The notes beneath the pieces are model-generated. The model ran no database searches. It was not told the origin of the DNA and saw only the letters and a list, made by a program, of their open reading frames with translations. The position numbers and the translations under genes were made by a program. Source: SZUA-430 sp964561925 (GTDB lineage Bacteria > Pseudomonadota > Alphaproteobacteria > Micropepsales > Micropepsaceae). From it: a stretch of 40,223 bases of DNA. The stretch is taken from NCBI GenBank assembly GCA_964561925.1, contig CAZLRW010000025.1, forward strand, positions 1 to 40,223, in the 5' to 3' direction. Of the stretch, positions 25,481 through 33,647 are shown in pieces; position 1 is the stretch's first letter, and every line of letters begins with the position of its first letter.

Positions 25481-26263
25481 ATGGAATCGACGGTTGTGAT
25501 GATCCACGGCGCGTTCTGCGCCGATTGGGCGTTCGAAGGCTACCGCGCCTTGTTCGAGGCGCAGGGCATGCGCTGCCTCACGCCGACCTTGCGCCACCAC
25601 GACACGCAGCCCGGCACGCGCGCGGTGAAGGAGCTCGGGTTCACCTCGATGCTCGACTACGCCGACGACATCGAGGCGCTGGTGCGCCGGTTGCCGCGGC
25701 CGCCCGTGCTGATCGGTCATTCGATGGGCGGTCTCGTGGCACAGATGGTGGCCGCGCGCGTGCCAGTGAGCGCGCTCGTCCTGATCGCGCCGTCGGCGCC
25801 GTGGGGGACACTGCCGACCTCGCATTGGGAGATCATCTCGGCGCAGGGGCTTTATCTCGCCGGGCAGTTCTGGAACAAGCCGCTTCGCCCCGAAGCGTGG
25901 ATCGCCGAAACGCATGCGCTCGACCTTCTGCCGCCGGGCGAGCGCGAGCGCGTGTTCGCGCGCTTCGTACCAGAATCGGGGCTCGCCACGTTCGAGATCC
26001 TGCATTGGGCGATGGACGTTCGGCGCGCGACGTTCGTCGACGCGCGGCGCATCGACTGCCCGGTGCTGTGCGTCGCGGGCGCGTTCGACCGCGTGAACCC
26101 GCCCAAGACCGTCGCCTCGATCGCGCGGCGCTATCGCGAGCGGGGCGAGTATCTCGAGGTCGCGAACGCCAGCCACTGGCTGATCGGCGAGCCGGGATGG
26201 GAGACGACCGCGCAGAAGGTGCGCCGCTGGATCGAACGGGTTGGCGCTCCGGCGGTCGTATAA
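25481..26263 (+). CDS. Alpha/beta hydrolase
   Basis: The product is 260 residues. It shows the alpha/beta-hydrolase order: oxyanion loop VVMIHGAFCADW near residue 5, nucleophile elbow VLIGHSMGGLVAQ (Ser81), an acid in VAGAFDRVNPP and His in NASHWLIGEPG near the end. The length suits a lipase/esterase-like or haloperoxidase-like enzyme acting in the cytoplasm, since no signal peptide is seen. The substrate is not predictable. It starts 11 bases after rppH and is probably cotranscribed. Confidence 0.87.
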   Translation: MESTVVMIHGAFCADWAFEGYRALFEAQGMRCLTPTLRHHDTQPGTRAVKELGFTSMLDYADDIEALVRRLPRPPVLIGHSMGGLVAQMVAARVPVSALVLIAPSAPWGTLPTSHWEIISAQGLYLAGQFWNKPLRPEAWIAETHALDLLPPGERERVFARFVPESGLATFEILHWAMDVRRATFVDARRIDCPVLCVAGAFDRVNPPKTVASIARRYRERGEYLEVANASHWLIGEPGWETTAQKVRRWIERVGAPAVV

Positions 26264-26264
26264 A

Positions 26265-26304
26265 GGCGCAATTCTTTGATTTTGCGGCGTTAATTGCGCC
26301 GCAA
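26265..26304. other. Nested inverted repeats between the hydrolase and fic genes
   Basis: GGCGCAATT (26265-26273) is matched by AATTGCGCC (26292-26300). Nested in it, TTGCGGCG (26282-26289) pairs with CGCCGCAA (26297-26304) over a 7-base loop. The structures are mutually exclusive hairpins. They could end the hydrolase transcript or bind a regulator upstream of the Fic promoter. Confidence 0.5.
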
Positions 26305-26329
26305 CGTCCATGCCTTTATAGTCTATAAA
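26294..26329 (+). promoter_or_regulatory. Probable promoter and palindromic operator of the Fic gene
   Basis: TTGCGC (26294-26299), 17 bases, then TATAGT (26317-26322) make a plausible promoter. A perfect palindrome TTTATAG-T-CTATAAA (26315-26329) covers the -10 box and ends immediately before the ATG at 26330. The predicted +1 is at about 26329, so the mRNA would be leaderless. No ribosome-binding site is visible. Confidence 0.45.
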
Positions 26330-27673
26330 ATGCGTTTGCCGAAGCCCCCTCCCTCTGTGTCGTATGACCTCGATACGCTCGCAAAGGGACGACTCAAGAC
26401 GTTCCTCGCCCATGCGCGGCCGACCGACGAAAAGGGCCGCTATCTGCATTGGGACGAACTCGTCCATCGAGAGGCGCCCGAGGGGTTGGCCCACGACACG
26501 TGGTGGGCCGCGATCAAGTTTGCGCGGCGAGCGCACGGGCAATCGCTCCCCCTGCGCGGGTCAAATGGACGACCCTTCTCGTTCTTCGAAACGCCCGCGA
26601 TGCGCGCGCAGCTGCATATGCTGGATGGCGAAGCCCGCGGGCAGATCAAGAGCGAGGAGGCCGTCGCCACGGCTGAGAGCGGCGACTACTATATTGCGCG
26701 GTCGCTGATCGAGGAGCCCTACAGCAGCTCCGTGCTCGAGGGCGCAGCTACGACGCGGCGCGTGGCCAAGGACATGATCGAGAGCGGGCGCGAGCCGCGC
26801 ACGGTCGACGAGCGCATGGTGCTCAACAACTATCGCGCGATGCGCCTGGTACGCGAGATGAAGGATCAACCCCTCACTTCGGACCTGATCCTTTCGCTCC
26901 ACGAAGCGTTGACGCATGGAACGCTCGATAGTCCCGCGGGTGTTGCCCGCCTTCGATCGGACGGCGATCGCGTTGTGGTGGAAGATCGGGCGACCGGCGA
27001 GGTACTGCATCTACCGCCGCCGGCGCGCGAACTCTCCGAGCGGCTGCGGCGTCTTTGCGATTTCGCGAACGCACAGAACGATGGGCAAGGTTTCGTGCAT
27101 CCGCTCGTGCGCGCGATGATTCTGCATTTCATGATCGGATTTGATCATCCGTTCGTCGACGGCAACGGGCGTACCGCGCGGGCGTTGTTCTATTGGTCAG
27201 CGCTGAAGGACGGGTACTGGCTCATCGAATACGCTTCGATCTCGAAGGCTATCCGCGAAGCGCCAACGCGCTATGGCCTTGCCTATCTTCATTCGGAAAG
27301 CGACGAGGGCGATCTCACCTACTTTCTGATTTATCATTTGGAGATTCTGACGAAGGCAGTGCGGTCCCTGCACGCCTATCTCGAGCGCAAGGCTGCAGAG
27401 ATGAAGCAGCTCGACCGGGTCGTGCGGGCGAGGGTCGGCCCGCGCCGGCAGTTCAACGACCGGCAAGTTCAGGTGTTGCAAGAAGCCATTCGACGGCCTG
27501 GCCATCATGTGACGATCGAGGCGCATCGATCGCGTATGGGCGTCAGCTACCTGACCGCACGAGCCGATCTCGAAGGGCTCATGAAACTTGGGTTGCTGCG
27601 CAAGCGGCGCGAGGGCGGCCAGTCGGTCTACTTTGCGGACGGTAAGATCGTCGAGAAGCTCGGCGGACCTTGA
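26330..27673 (+). CDS. Fic-domain protein with inhibitory helix and C-terminal winged helix
   Basis: The product is 447 residues from the ATG at 26330. Fic enzymes transfer a nucleotide part, usually AMP from ATP, to a protein hydroxyl. The catalytic motif HPFVDGNGRTAR (His273 to Arg284) is perfect. The inhibitory helix [ST]-x3-E-[GN] lies before it (Ser133 to Gly138, SSVLEG), so this is a class II, self-inhibited Fic. The N-terminal part is a DUF4172-like or other helical domain. The end (VLQEAIRRPGHHVTIEAHR, then MGVSYLTARADLEGLMKLG) is a winged helix likely to bind DNA. Its own promoter carries a palindrome over the -10 box. It may regulate itself; the target protein is unknown. Confidence 0.9.
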   Translation: MRLPKPPPSVSYDLDTLAKGRLKTFLAHARPTDEKGRYLHWDELVHREAPEGLAHDTWWAAIKFARRAHGQSLPLRGSNGRPFSFFETPAMRAQLHMLDGEARGQIKSEEAVATAESGDYYIARSLIEEPYSSSVLEGAATTRRVAKDMIESGREPRTVDERMVLNNYRAMRLVREMKDQPLTSDLILSLHEALTHGTLDSPAGVARLRSDGDRVVVEDRATGEVLHLPPPARELSERLRRLCDFANAQNDGQGFVHPLVRAMILHFMIGFDHPFVDGNGRTARALFYWSALKDGYWLIEYASISKAIREAPTRYGLAYLHSESDEGDLTYFLIYHLEILTKAVRSLHAYLERKAAEMKQLDRVVRARVGPRRQFNDRQVQVLQEAIRRPGHHVTIEAHRSRMGVSYLTARADLEGLMKLGLLRKRREGGQSVYFADGKIVEKLGGP

Positions 27674-27720
27674 GTCGCGCCGTTTGCGATCTGATGCACC
27701 TCCGTCTTAGTGTCGGCGGC

Positions 27721-28563
27721 ATGACCGAGTTCACACCTTTCAGTTCATTGCTCGGCGGCGGCTTGATCGGGCTTGCGGCCGTTTTGTTGATGGCGGCGAA
27801 TGGGCGGATTGCGGGGATTGCCGGGATCGCGAGTAGGCTTTGGCCGCCCTACGAGGACGGCGAGGTTTGGGCGCGGGCGGCGTTCGTGGGCGGGTTGATC
27901 GCGGCGCCGCTTCTTTATCTCGCGCTCGGCGGAAGCGTCGTGCAGACGGTGAGCGGCGACTTCGCGTTGCTCGCGGTCGCGGGCGTGCTGGTCGGGTTCG
28001 GCAGCGTCTACGGCTCCGGCTGCACGAGCGGGCATGGCGTGTGCGGGCTCAGCCGCCTCTCGCCGCGGTCGCTTGCGGCGACGGCGACGTTCATGGCGAC
28101 CGGTTTTCTGACGGTCTTTGGTGAGGCACGTGCTGTGAGCGGCGGACAGATGCGGATCGCGTGCGGGTTCGCGGCCGGGCTTCTGTTCGGGCTCGGGCTC
28201 GTGATCTCCGGAATGGCCGATCCGGCGAAGGTCATGAACTTTCTCGACCTGGGCGGAACGTGGGATCCGAGCCTGGCGTTCGTGATGGCGGGCGCCATTG
28301 CGGTGACGTTCGTCGGATACAGGATCGCGTTCGCCCGCGGACGGCCGCTTTACGACGCGTCGTTCCACGTGCCTGCGGGGGCCAAGATCGATCGGACGCT
28401 GCTTGCGGGTGCGGCGATCTTCGGCGCGGGCTGGGGCTTGGCGGGATTTTGCCCCGGGCCAGCGATCACGTCGCTTGCGCTGCTGGCGCCGGGAACGTTC
28501 GTGTTCGTCGCGGCGATGGCAGCCGGCATGTGGGCAGGTCGCGTCGCGCCTCGTCTGGGATAG
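27721..28563 (+). CDS. YeeE/YedE-family (thiosulfate/sulfur) transporter
   Basis: The product is 280 residues from the ATG at 27721. The two halves resemble the separate YeeE and YedE/DUF6691 proteins fused in one chain. About eight to nine membrane segments are visible. GSVYGSGCTSGHGVCGLSRL and GAGWGLAGFCPGPAITSLAL hold the conserved Cys residues that relay thiosulfate in this family. RIACGFAAGLLFGLGLVISG is the central signature. Rhodanese or ArsR-type genes that often accompany it are absent here. A sulfur-compound uptake role follows from the family and has no support from neighbours. Confidence 0.87.
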   Translation: MTEFTPFSSLLGGGLIGLAAVLLMAANGRIAGIAGIASRLWPPYEDGEVWARAAFVGGLIAAPLLYLALGGSVVQTVSGDFALLAVAGVLVGFGSVYGSGCTSGHGVCGLSRLSPRSLAATATFMATGFLTVFGEARAVSGGQMRIACGFAAGLLFGLGLVISGMADPAKVMNFLDLGGTWDPSLAFVMAGAIAVTFVGYRIAFARGRPLYDASFHVPAGAKIDRTLLAGAAIFGAGWGLAGFCPGPAITSLALLAPGTFVFVAAMAAGMWAGRVAPRLG

Positions 28564-28664
28564 CAACGGCCAACTGGACCGGCGCTTTGTTCGATCTTCC
28601 GGTGGTGCGGCGCGTCCATTAGGGTGACGCCGCCCGAACGAGAGGCGGAACACGGAGCGAGCGC

Positions 28665-29918
28665 ATGGCGATGCAGGCGGCGACCTCGGACAAGACGAAG
28701 TCGAAAGGTGCGGGGAAGGCCAAGGCGAAGGCGCGGCCGAAGGAGCGCGGGATCACGCTTCTGGTCGGCACGCGCAAGGGTGCTTGGTTCTTTCACAGCG
28801 ATCCGGCGCGCGCGACCTGGCGGGTGGAGGGGCCGCAGCTGCTCGGCAATATCGTCAATCACATCGTGCGCGATCCACGGTCGGGCACGCTTTTGATGGC
28901 GGCGAAGACCGGGCATCTGGGCCCCACGATTTTCCGCTCGATCGACAAGGGGAAGACTTGGCGCGAGGCGAACGTGCCGCCCGCCTTTCCCAAGGTGGAA
29001 ACGCCGGCCAAGTCGTCGGGCAACGGGCAGAACGGGCACGGCAACGGCAAGGCCACATCAGCCATTCCACGCGCAGTGTCGCATACGTTCTGGCTGTCGC
29101 CGGGTCATGCGAGCGATCCCGGCGTGTGGTGGGCCGGGACGTCGCCGCCGGGGCTCTTCGTGTCGATCGACGACGGGCTTTCGTGGATGAGCGTCGAGGG
29201 CTTCAACGAGCATCCGATGTACTGGAAATGGTGCCCGGCGGACGGGGGCACGCCGGACGGGGCGCTGCTCAATCAGATCGTGATCGATCCGCGCGACCCC
29301 TCGCACATCTATATCGCGACCTCGACCGGCGGCGTGTTCGAGAGCCGCGACCGCGCACGGTCTTGGCGACCGTTGAACAAGAACGTCGAGGCGACGTTCA
29401 TGCCCGATCCCTATCCCGAATACGGGCAGGACGCGCACTACATCGCGCTTGCGCCATCGAACCCGGACCGGCTGTGGCAGCAGAATCATTGCGGCATCTA
29501 CCGGCTCGACCGCCCCGGCGAGACATGGGAGCGGATCGGCAAGGCGATGCCGGCGGAGGTCGGCGACATCGGCTTTACGATCCTTCCGCATCCGCGCGAC
29601 GCGGAGACGGCGTGGGTGTTTCCGATGGACGGCTCCGACGTGTGGCCCCGGACATCGCCCGGCGGGATGCCCGCGGTCTATCGCACGCGCGACGCGGGCG
29701 CGTCCTGGGAGCGGCAGGACAAGGGTTTCCCGAAGAAACAGGGCTGGTTCACGGTGAAGCGCCAAGCTTTCTGCCGCGACGATGCCGCGCCGGTCGGGCT
29801 TTATCTCGGCACGACGGGCGGCGAATTGTGGGCGAGCCGCAACGAAGGCGGGCGATTCGAGCAAATCGCGGCGCATTTGCCGGAGATTTATTCGGTCGAG
29901 GCGGTGGAGCGGCTGTGA
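28665..29918 (+). CDS. Asp-box (BNR/sortilin-like) beta-propeller protein
   Basis: The product is 417 residues. GGAG stands 7 bases before the ATG. A Lys/Ala-rich start (KTKSKGAGKAKAKARPKERG) precedes ITLLVGTRKGAWFF. At least four Asp-box turns of the S-x-D-x-G-x-[ST]-W type are visible: SIDKGKTW, SIDDGLSW, SRDRARSW and TRDAGASW, with SRNEGGRF last. Such repeats build beta-propellers as in sialidases and Vps10-like proteins. No signal peptide is seen, so it is probably cytoplasmic, and catalytic residues of sialidases were not recognised. The stop overlaps the next gene as GTGA, so the two proteins are made together. The function is not known. Confidence 0.85.
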   Translation: MAMQAATSDKTKSKGAGKAKAKARPKERGITLLVGTRKGAWFFHSDPARATWRVEGPQLLGNIVNHIVRDPRSGTLLMAAKTGHLGPTIFRSIDKGKTWREANVPPAFPKVETPAKSSGNGQNGHGNGKATSAIPRAVSHTFWLSPGHASDPGVWWAGTSPPGLFVSIDDGLSWMSVEGFNEHPMYWKWCPADGGTPDGALLNQIVIDPRDPSHIYIATSTGGVFESRDRARSWRPLNKNVEATFMPDPYPEYGQDAHYIALAPSNPDRLWQQNHCGIYRLDRPGETWERIGKAMPAEVGDIGFTILPHPRDAETAWVFPMDGSDVWPRTSPGGMPAVYRTRDAGASWERQDKGFPKKQGWFTVKRQAFCRDDAAPVGLYLGTTGGELWASRNEGGRFEQIAAHLPEIYSVEAVERL

Positions 29919-30187
29919 CGAGCGGCGTCGTGATCTTCGTGCCGCAGCAACTGCGCAGCTATACTGCAGGTGCGACGCATGTCGACGCCGCCGGCCGCAC
30001 GGTCGACGAGGCGCTCGTCAGTCTCAACCAACGTTTTCCGGGCATCCGCTTTCGCGTCGTCGACGAGCAAGGCCGCATCCGCGAACACATGCGCATCTTC
30101 GTCGACGGCGAACGCGTGCACGAGGTCGGCGCAAAGCTGAAACCGACGGCGGAAGTGCACATTTTTGGGGCATTGAGTGGAGGTTAA
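29915..30187 (+). CDS. MoaD/ThiS-like ubiquitin-fold protein ending in Gly-Gly
   Basis: The product is 90 residues with a GTG start overlapping the stop of the Asp-box gene. GVVIFVPQQLRSYTAGATHV is the first beta hairpin, TVDEALVSLNQRFPGIRFRV the helix, and MRIFVDGERVHEVGAKLKPT followed by VHIFGALSGG the closing strands. The final Gly-Gly is what MoaD and ThiS need to be adenylated and made a thiocarboxylate, or to be conjugated. No E1-like (MoeB/ThiF) or MoaE gene lies beside it, so the partner would be elsewhere. The pairing with an Asp-box protein suggests a shared, uncharacterised role. Confidence 0.85.
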   Translation: MTSGVVIFVPQQLRSYTAGATHVDAAGRTVDEALVSLNQRFPGIRFRVVDEQGRIREHMRIFVDGERVHEVGAKLKPTAEVHIFGALSGG

Positions 30188-30230
30188 CCGCAGTATAAGA
30201 CTGTTCCTGAATTCTCTTGCGCGCACCGAA

Positions 30231-33200
30231 ATGACCAGATCGTTTTCTATTCTACACCTTTCTGATCTTCACTTCGATCATGCCAACCAGCAAGATCGAG
30301 CGATCGTCATTCATGCGCTACTGAGCGACATCGATCAACTTCGCTCCCAGGGCCACCAGTTCGATCTCTTGGTCTTTTCAGGGGACTTAGTGCAAGCTGG
30401 AGCGGAGGCCAAGAACTTCGCTCAAGTCACGGATGCGTTCATCACGCCCGTCTTGGGCGCCTCCGGGTTGGCTCGGGATCGATTGATAATCGCGGCGGGA
30501 AACCACGATATAGACGCAGGAGAGGCTGCAGCGTTTGTCGACACGGGACTGCGTGGTGAACTTACTTCCGTGGAGAAAATAAATGACTTCATTGACCTCG
30601 CTATCGGACATCCCAGCGCCAGTCATGTCGTTGCGGCCCTCAGCCGGATCCAGCATTTCAGCGACTTTGTTGATTCTCTCAAATTGGCGCCGTTTGTAAC
30701 TCGAAACACCTTTCTGAGCACCCAGATTTACGAGATCAGGGGCGTCCGGATCGGCGTGGCCGCCCTCAATTCAGCTTGGAGAGCGACGGGCAGGCACGGC
30801 GACAAGAACCACTTGATCATTGGGGAACGCGTTGTCGACATCGCGATCCGCGACCTTTCACAAGCTGATGTAAAAATCTGCGTGTTTCACCACCCCACTG
30901 ACTGGCTCCTTGAGGCAGATGCAGTTGCCATAGAGAACAGGATATTCTCCACGTTCGACCTGGTTTGCACCGGTCACGTCCACCGCGCCGTTCCAATGCT
31001 CATTCAACGTGTCCAGGGCACGGCGGTCTTCAGCCAAGCTGGGACGCTGTACGCGAGCCGCAAGTACTTTAACGGCTATCAGGTTGTCCAGTGGGATGAG
31101 GTAGGCAGGCGAGTCGATTTCACTTGCCGAAGTTACTTCAACGACAGACGGGCATTTGGGCCGGCAGAGAACGTCATGCAAGGCGGCAGGATGACTCTGT
31201 CGCTTGGGGCACGGCCGACCTCAACAAATCTATCAGAAGTAGAGTTGTTCCTGCGTCAAGCACGCCCGCTGGTACGGGCGAAGGCAAACGACCACATCAG
31301 CTTCACTAAAGCCGATCCAGACGATGCATCTGACGACATTGGCGAAGTTTTCGTTTGCCCACCTCTCAGCAGACATAGGCGGGGCGCGGAGAAGATCGAG
31401 ACGGAGACGTTTGAGACGCTAGCAACTCACGTCGAGCCGACGACGCTCCTCCGCTCGAAGGATCACATCGTCTTTGTCGGTGACCCGGAGTCGGGACGCA
31501 CGAGCTTGCTTCATTTTTTGGCAGTGCAGGTTGCCCAGGGTGTTGGCGACCAGCCCCGTGTGCCAGTCGTCCTCAGCGCGAGTCTTGTAAGTCAACTTCG
31601 GGACTACGAGCGCGCGATTCGCAACTACTTCAGTGATGCAGACTTCCCTCCTCCTACCGCCAAGGCGATTCGAACGCTTCCGTGGATCGTGTTCCTGGAC
31701 GACTATGACGCAAGCAAACCTGGACACACCGAGTTGCTGACCGGCATAGCCCAGAGATTCCCGTCACATCGAATGGTCATTATGACTAATGCTGCCTCTG
31801 TGGTGCAGTGCGACGCAGTTTTGGGTGCGCAGTGCATTCCAATAGAGATCGGCTACCTACCCAGACGTAGCATCAGGCAATTGTCCCGAGTTCGATACAA
31901 AGGAGGCGCTCACGGCGGGTTGGACGACGCTGCGTATCAGGTCGTCATGCAACATATCAGTACAGCGAAGTTGCCGAAGACTGGTTTTATCGTAACACTT
32001 GTCCTTTGGGCCGCGGAAAAGCAGAAGCTGCGCTCCGACCTGAACGAGGCAGTGCTAATCGAGAACTTGATCTCGTTCTTGCTTGGCAAGACACGGATGG
32101 AAGCGGCACTACGCGATGTGTTCGACCCTCGGGCACAGGAATTTCTGTTGCGCGCGATCGCTGTGGAGCTTCGAACCGCGGGCGGCTGGCTTGAGTCAAA
32201 CAAGCTACTTGCATTCGTACTTGACTACTTTCAAGCACGTGGTCTGCGGTTTGGCGCTAGACAGGTGCTGGACCAGTTCATTGGTTGCCGCCTCCTGGTT
32301 GAAGAAGATGGGTATATCTCGTTTCGTTACCCCTGCTACCAAGACTATTTCGTCGCCTTGGATTTGCTTCGCGAGCAGAACAAGTTTGGAGAGCTTGTTG
32401 CGGCCGCACCTGATGTTCTGTTGAGCTACGGTCGTGAGCTGGACTTGTGGTCATCTCTTGCAAGGGAATTCCGCGGTTTGGACAAGGCCCTCCTGACGAT
32501 CGCGAGGGGCGGTCAGATCAAAGCCGCCCTGCACGACGCGTCGGAGGTCAGCTTCACTGGCAGCGAACTTGGGTTCAAACCTGCGAGGGCCCGGGAGATA
32601 CTGGCGAACAAGCCAACCAAAGATCAGATAGACCAACTTCTCGATCAATCGGATGAACCGATAACCTCATCTAAGCGACCGCCGAACACTAAGCCGGATG
32701 CCGCACGAGACCTAGGCCGCTTGTCAGAGTTCTTTTCGCAACGAAAGGCCCTGGAGCTGCTGTCTCATATTGTCCGAAATGCGGATCACGAACGCTTGGA
32801 AACCAAGCGAGCAGTCTCACTTGAACTCCTACAGCTCCTGAGCGCTCACATCTTCGCAATGCTTGATTCGTTTGCAACGTTCATCGATTCCCGTCGAGAC
32901 GACATCAAGGGCAAGACCCCTCTGACCGATGGCGACATCAATAAACTCCTGAACACCTTCCGCATCCTCATTTCCGCGGGCGACATCGGAAGATTCTCAA
33001 GGCTTCTTTCCGTCGACGCGCTGCGTACGTCGCTGCAGGAGTTCGCCCAGGACGAGAGCTTGAAGGAGGGTGTTCGAATTCTGGCAGCGATGTCGGCTTC
33101 AAACAATTGGGATCGAGATGGCATTAGGCTAGTCGATTCGGTCTTAAAAAGTTTGCGATCCGATCTCCTTCGGAGGACCATACTGCTGAATATGACTCAT

Positions 33201-33344
33201 GATCTTGTGTTTGAGCGATATAGGCCTGCCACCGTCGACGCGTTCGCAGAAGCAATTGCTGAGCTTGAAATATCGCTAGGGCACCCGAAGTCCTCAAAGG
33301 GGGCTCGTGTGAAGGAACTCAGAGGTGTCGTCGATTCGGAGTGA
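30231..33344 (+). CDS. Metallophosphoesterase fused to a STAND/NACHT-like NTPase
   Basis: The product is 1037 residues from the ATG at 30231; a GTG at 30177 would add 18 and overlap the MoaD-like gene. Residues 1-330 are a calcineurin-like phosphoesterase with all metal motifs: D12-x-H14, G-D52, G-N91-H92-D93, H220-H221 and G248-H-x-H251. A P-loop NTPase follows. Its Walker A is GDPESGRTS (417-425), with Arg423 where Lys is usual, and its Walker B is IVFLDDYD (Asp490/491). FRYPCYQDYFVALDLL (about 698-713) resembles the NACHT winged-helix end. A helical C-terminal sensor-like region follows. Base composition is lower in G+C and codon use differs from the neighbours. It is probably a conflict (anti-phage) protein; the trigger is unknown. 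Confidence 0.85.
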   Translation: MTRSFSILHLSDLHFDHANQQDRAIVIHALLSDIDQLRSQGHQFDLLVFSGDLVQAGAEAKNFAQVTDAFITPVLGASGLARDRLIIAAGNHDIDAGEAAAFVDTGLRGELTSVEKINDFIDLAIGHPSASHVVAALSRIQHFSDFVDSLKLAPFVTRNTFLSTQIYEIRGVRIGVAALNSAWRATGRHGDKNHLIIGERVVDIAIRDLSQADVKICVFHHPTDWLLEADAVAIENRIFSTFDLVCTGHVHRAVPMLIQRVQGTAVFSQAGTLYASRKYFNGYQVVQWDEVGRRVDFTCRSYFNDRRAFGPAENVMQGGRMTLSLGARPTSTNLSEVELFLRQARPLVRAKANDHISFTKADPDDASDDIGEVFVCPPLSRHRRGAEKIETETFETLATHVEPTTLLRSKDHIVFVGDPESGRTSLLHFLAVQVAQGVGDQPRVPVVLSASLVSQLRDYERAIRNYFSDADFPPPTAKAIRTLPWIVFLDDYDASKPGHTELLTGIAQRFPSHRMVIMTNAASVVQCDAVLGAQCIPIEIGYLPRRSIRQLSRVRYKGGAHGGLDDAAYQVVMQHISTAKLPKTGFIVTLVLWAAEKQKLRSDLNEAVLIENLISFLLGKTRMEAALRDVFDPRAQEFLLRAIAVELRTAGGWLESNKLLAFVLDYFQARGLRFGARQVLDQFIGCRLLVEEDGYISFRYPCYQDYFVALDLLREQNKFGELVAAAPDVLLSYGRELDLWSSLAREFRGLDKALLTIARGGQIKAALHDASEVSFTGSELGFKPARAREILANKPTKDQIDQLLDQSDEPITSSKRPPNTKPDAARDLGRLSEFFSQRKALELLSHIVRNADHERLETKRAVSLELLQLLSAHIFAMLDSFATFIDSRRDDIKGKTPLTDGDINKLLNTFRILISAGDIGRFSRLLSVDALRTSLQEFAQDESLKEGVRILAAMSASNNWDRDGIRLVDSVLKSLRSDLLRRTILLNMTHDLVFERYRPATVDAFAEAIAELEISLGHPKSSKGARVKELRGVVDSE

Positions 33345-33647
33345 GAGCTTCGGTTCCACCCCAGAGTTGAATCGGAGTTGGCGCTTCGGTCAACCACGCA
33401 GAAAGCATCCATCGGCACCGCGCTGAGCGGCGGATAGGTCGACTTCGCGCGAAGAGCATTGCAAGCTCGCAACACGCGCGTGGAATTTTTTTCTCGCAAC
33501 GATCGCGATCGAGTGCGCACGAGGTGCATGCGCACGAATGCCGCGATTTTTCTTACGCGCTCACGCATCGCGATGCGTTGCGCGTAACGAAGCTTCAATG
33601 TCGCGCGCGTAGCTTCGCTTGCATTCTCGAACGCAATGGAGGCCGCG
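33345..33647. other. Palindrome-rich intergenic leader region
   Basis: This is 303 bases without a gene. It holds CGATCGCGATCG (33500-33511), a direct repeat TGCGCACGA (33514-33522 and 33529-33537), an imperfect 35-base palindrome (33553-33587) and inverted arms CGAAGCT (33588-33594) and AGCTTCG (33611-33617). A T-rich run (33486-33492) is the only AT-rich patch. No tRNA or clear promoter was found. Confidence 0.7.
33553..33587. repeat. 35-base imperfect palindrome
   Basis: A perfect 16-base palindrome ACGCATCGCGATGCGT (33563-33578) is flanked by TTACGCGC (33553-33560) and GCGCGTAA (33580-33587), which pair with each other. The interruptions are TC on the left and T on the right. It could be a dyad operator or an RNA hairpin 60 bases before the lipoprotein start. 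Confidence 0.7.

Noticed and set aside
30165..30205. Promoter for the metallophosphoesterase-STAND gene
   Set aside because: TATAAG at 30194-30199 is a fair -10 box, but the nearest -35-like TTGAGT is only 15 bases away, so support is too weak to list as a feature.
33345..33647. tRNA or other stable RNA gene
   Set aside because: The dyads do not form a cloverleaf and no TTCGA-type T-loop with a matching acceptor stem was seen.
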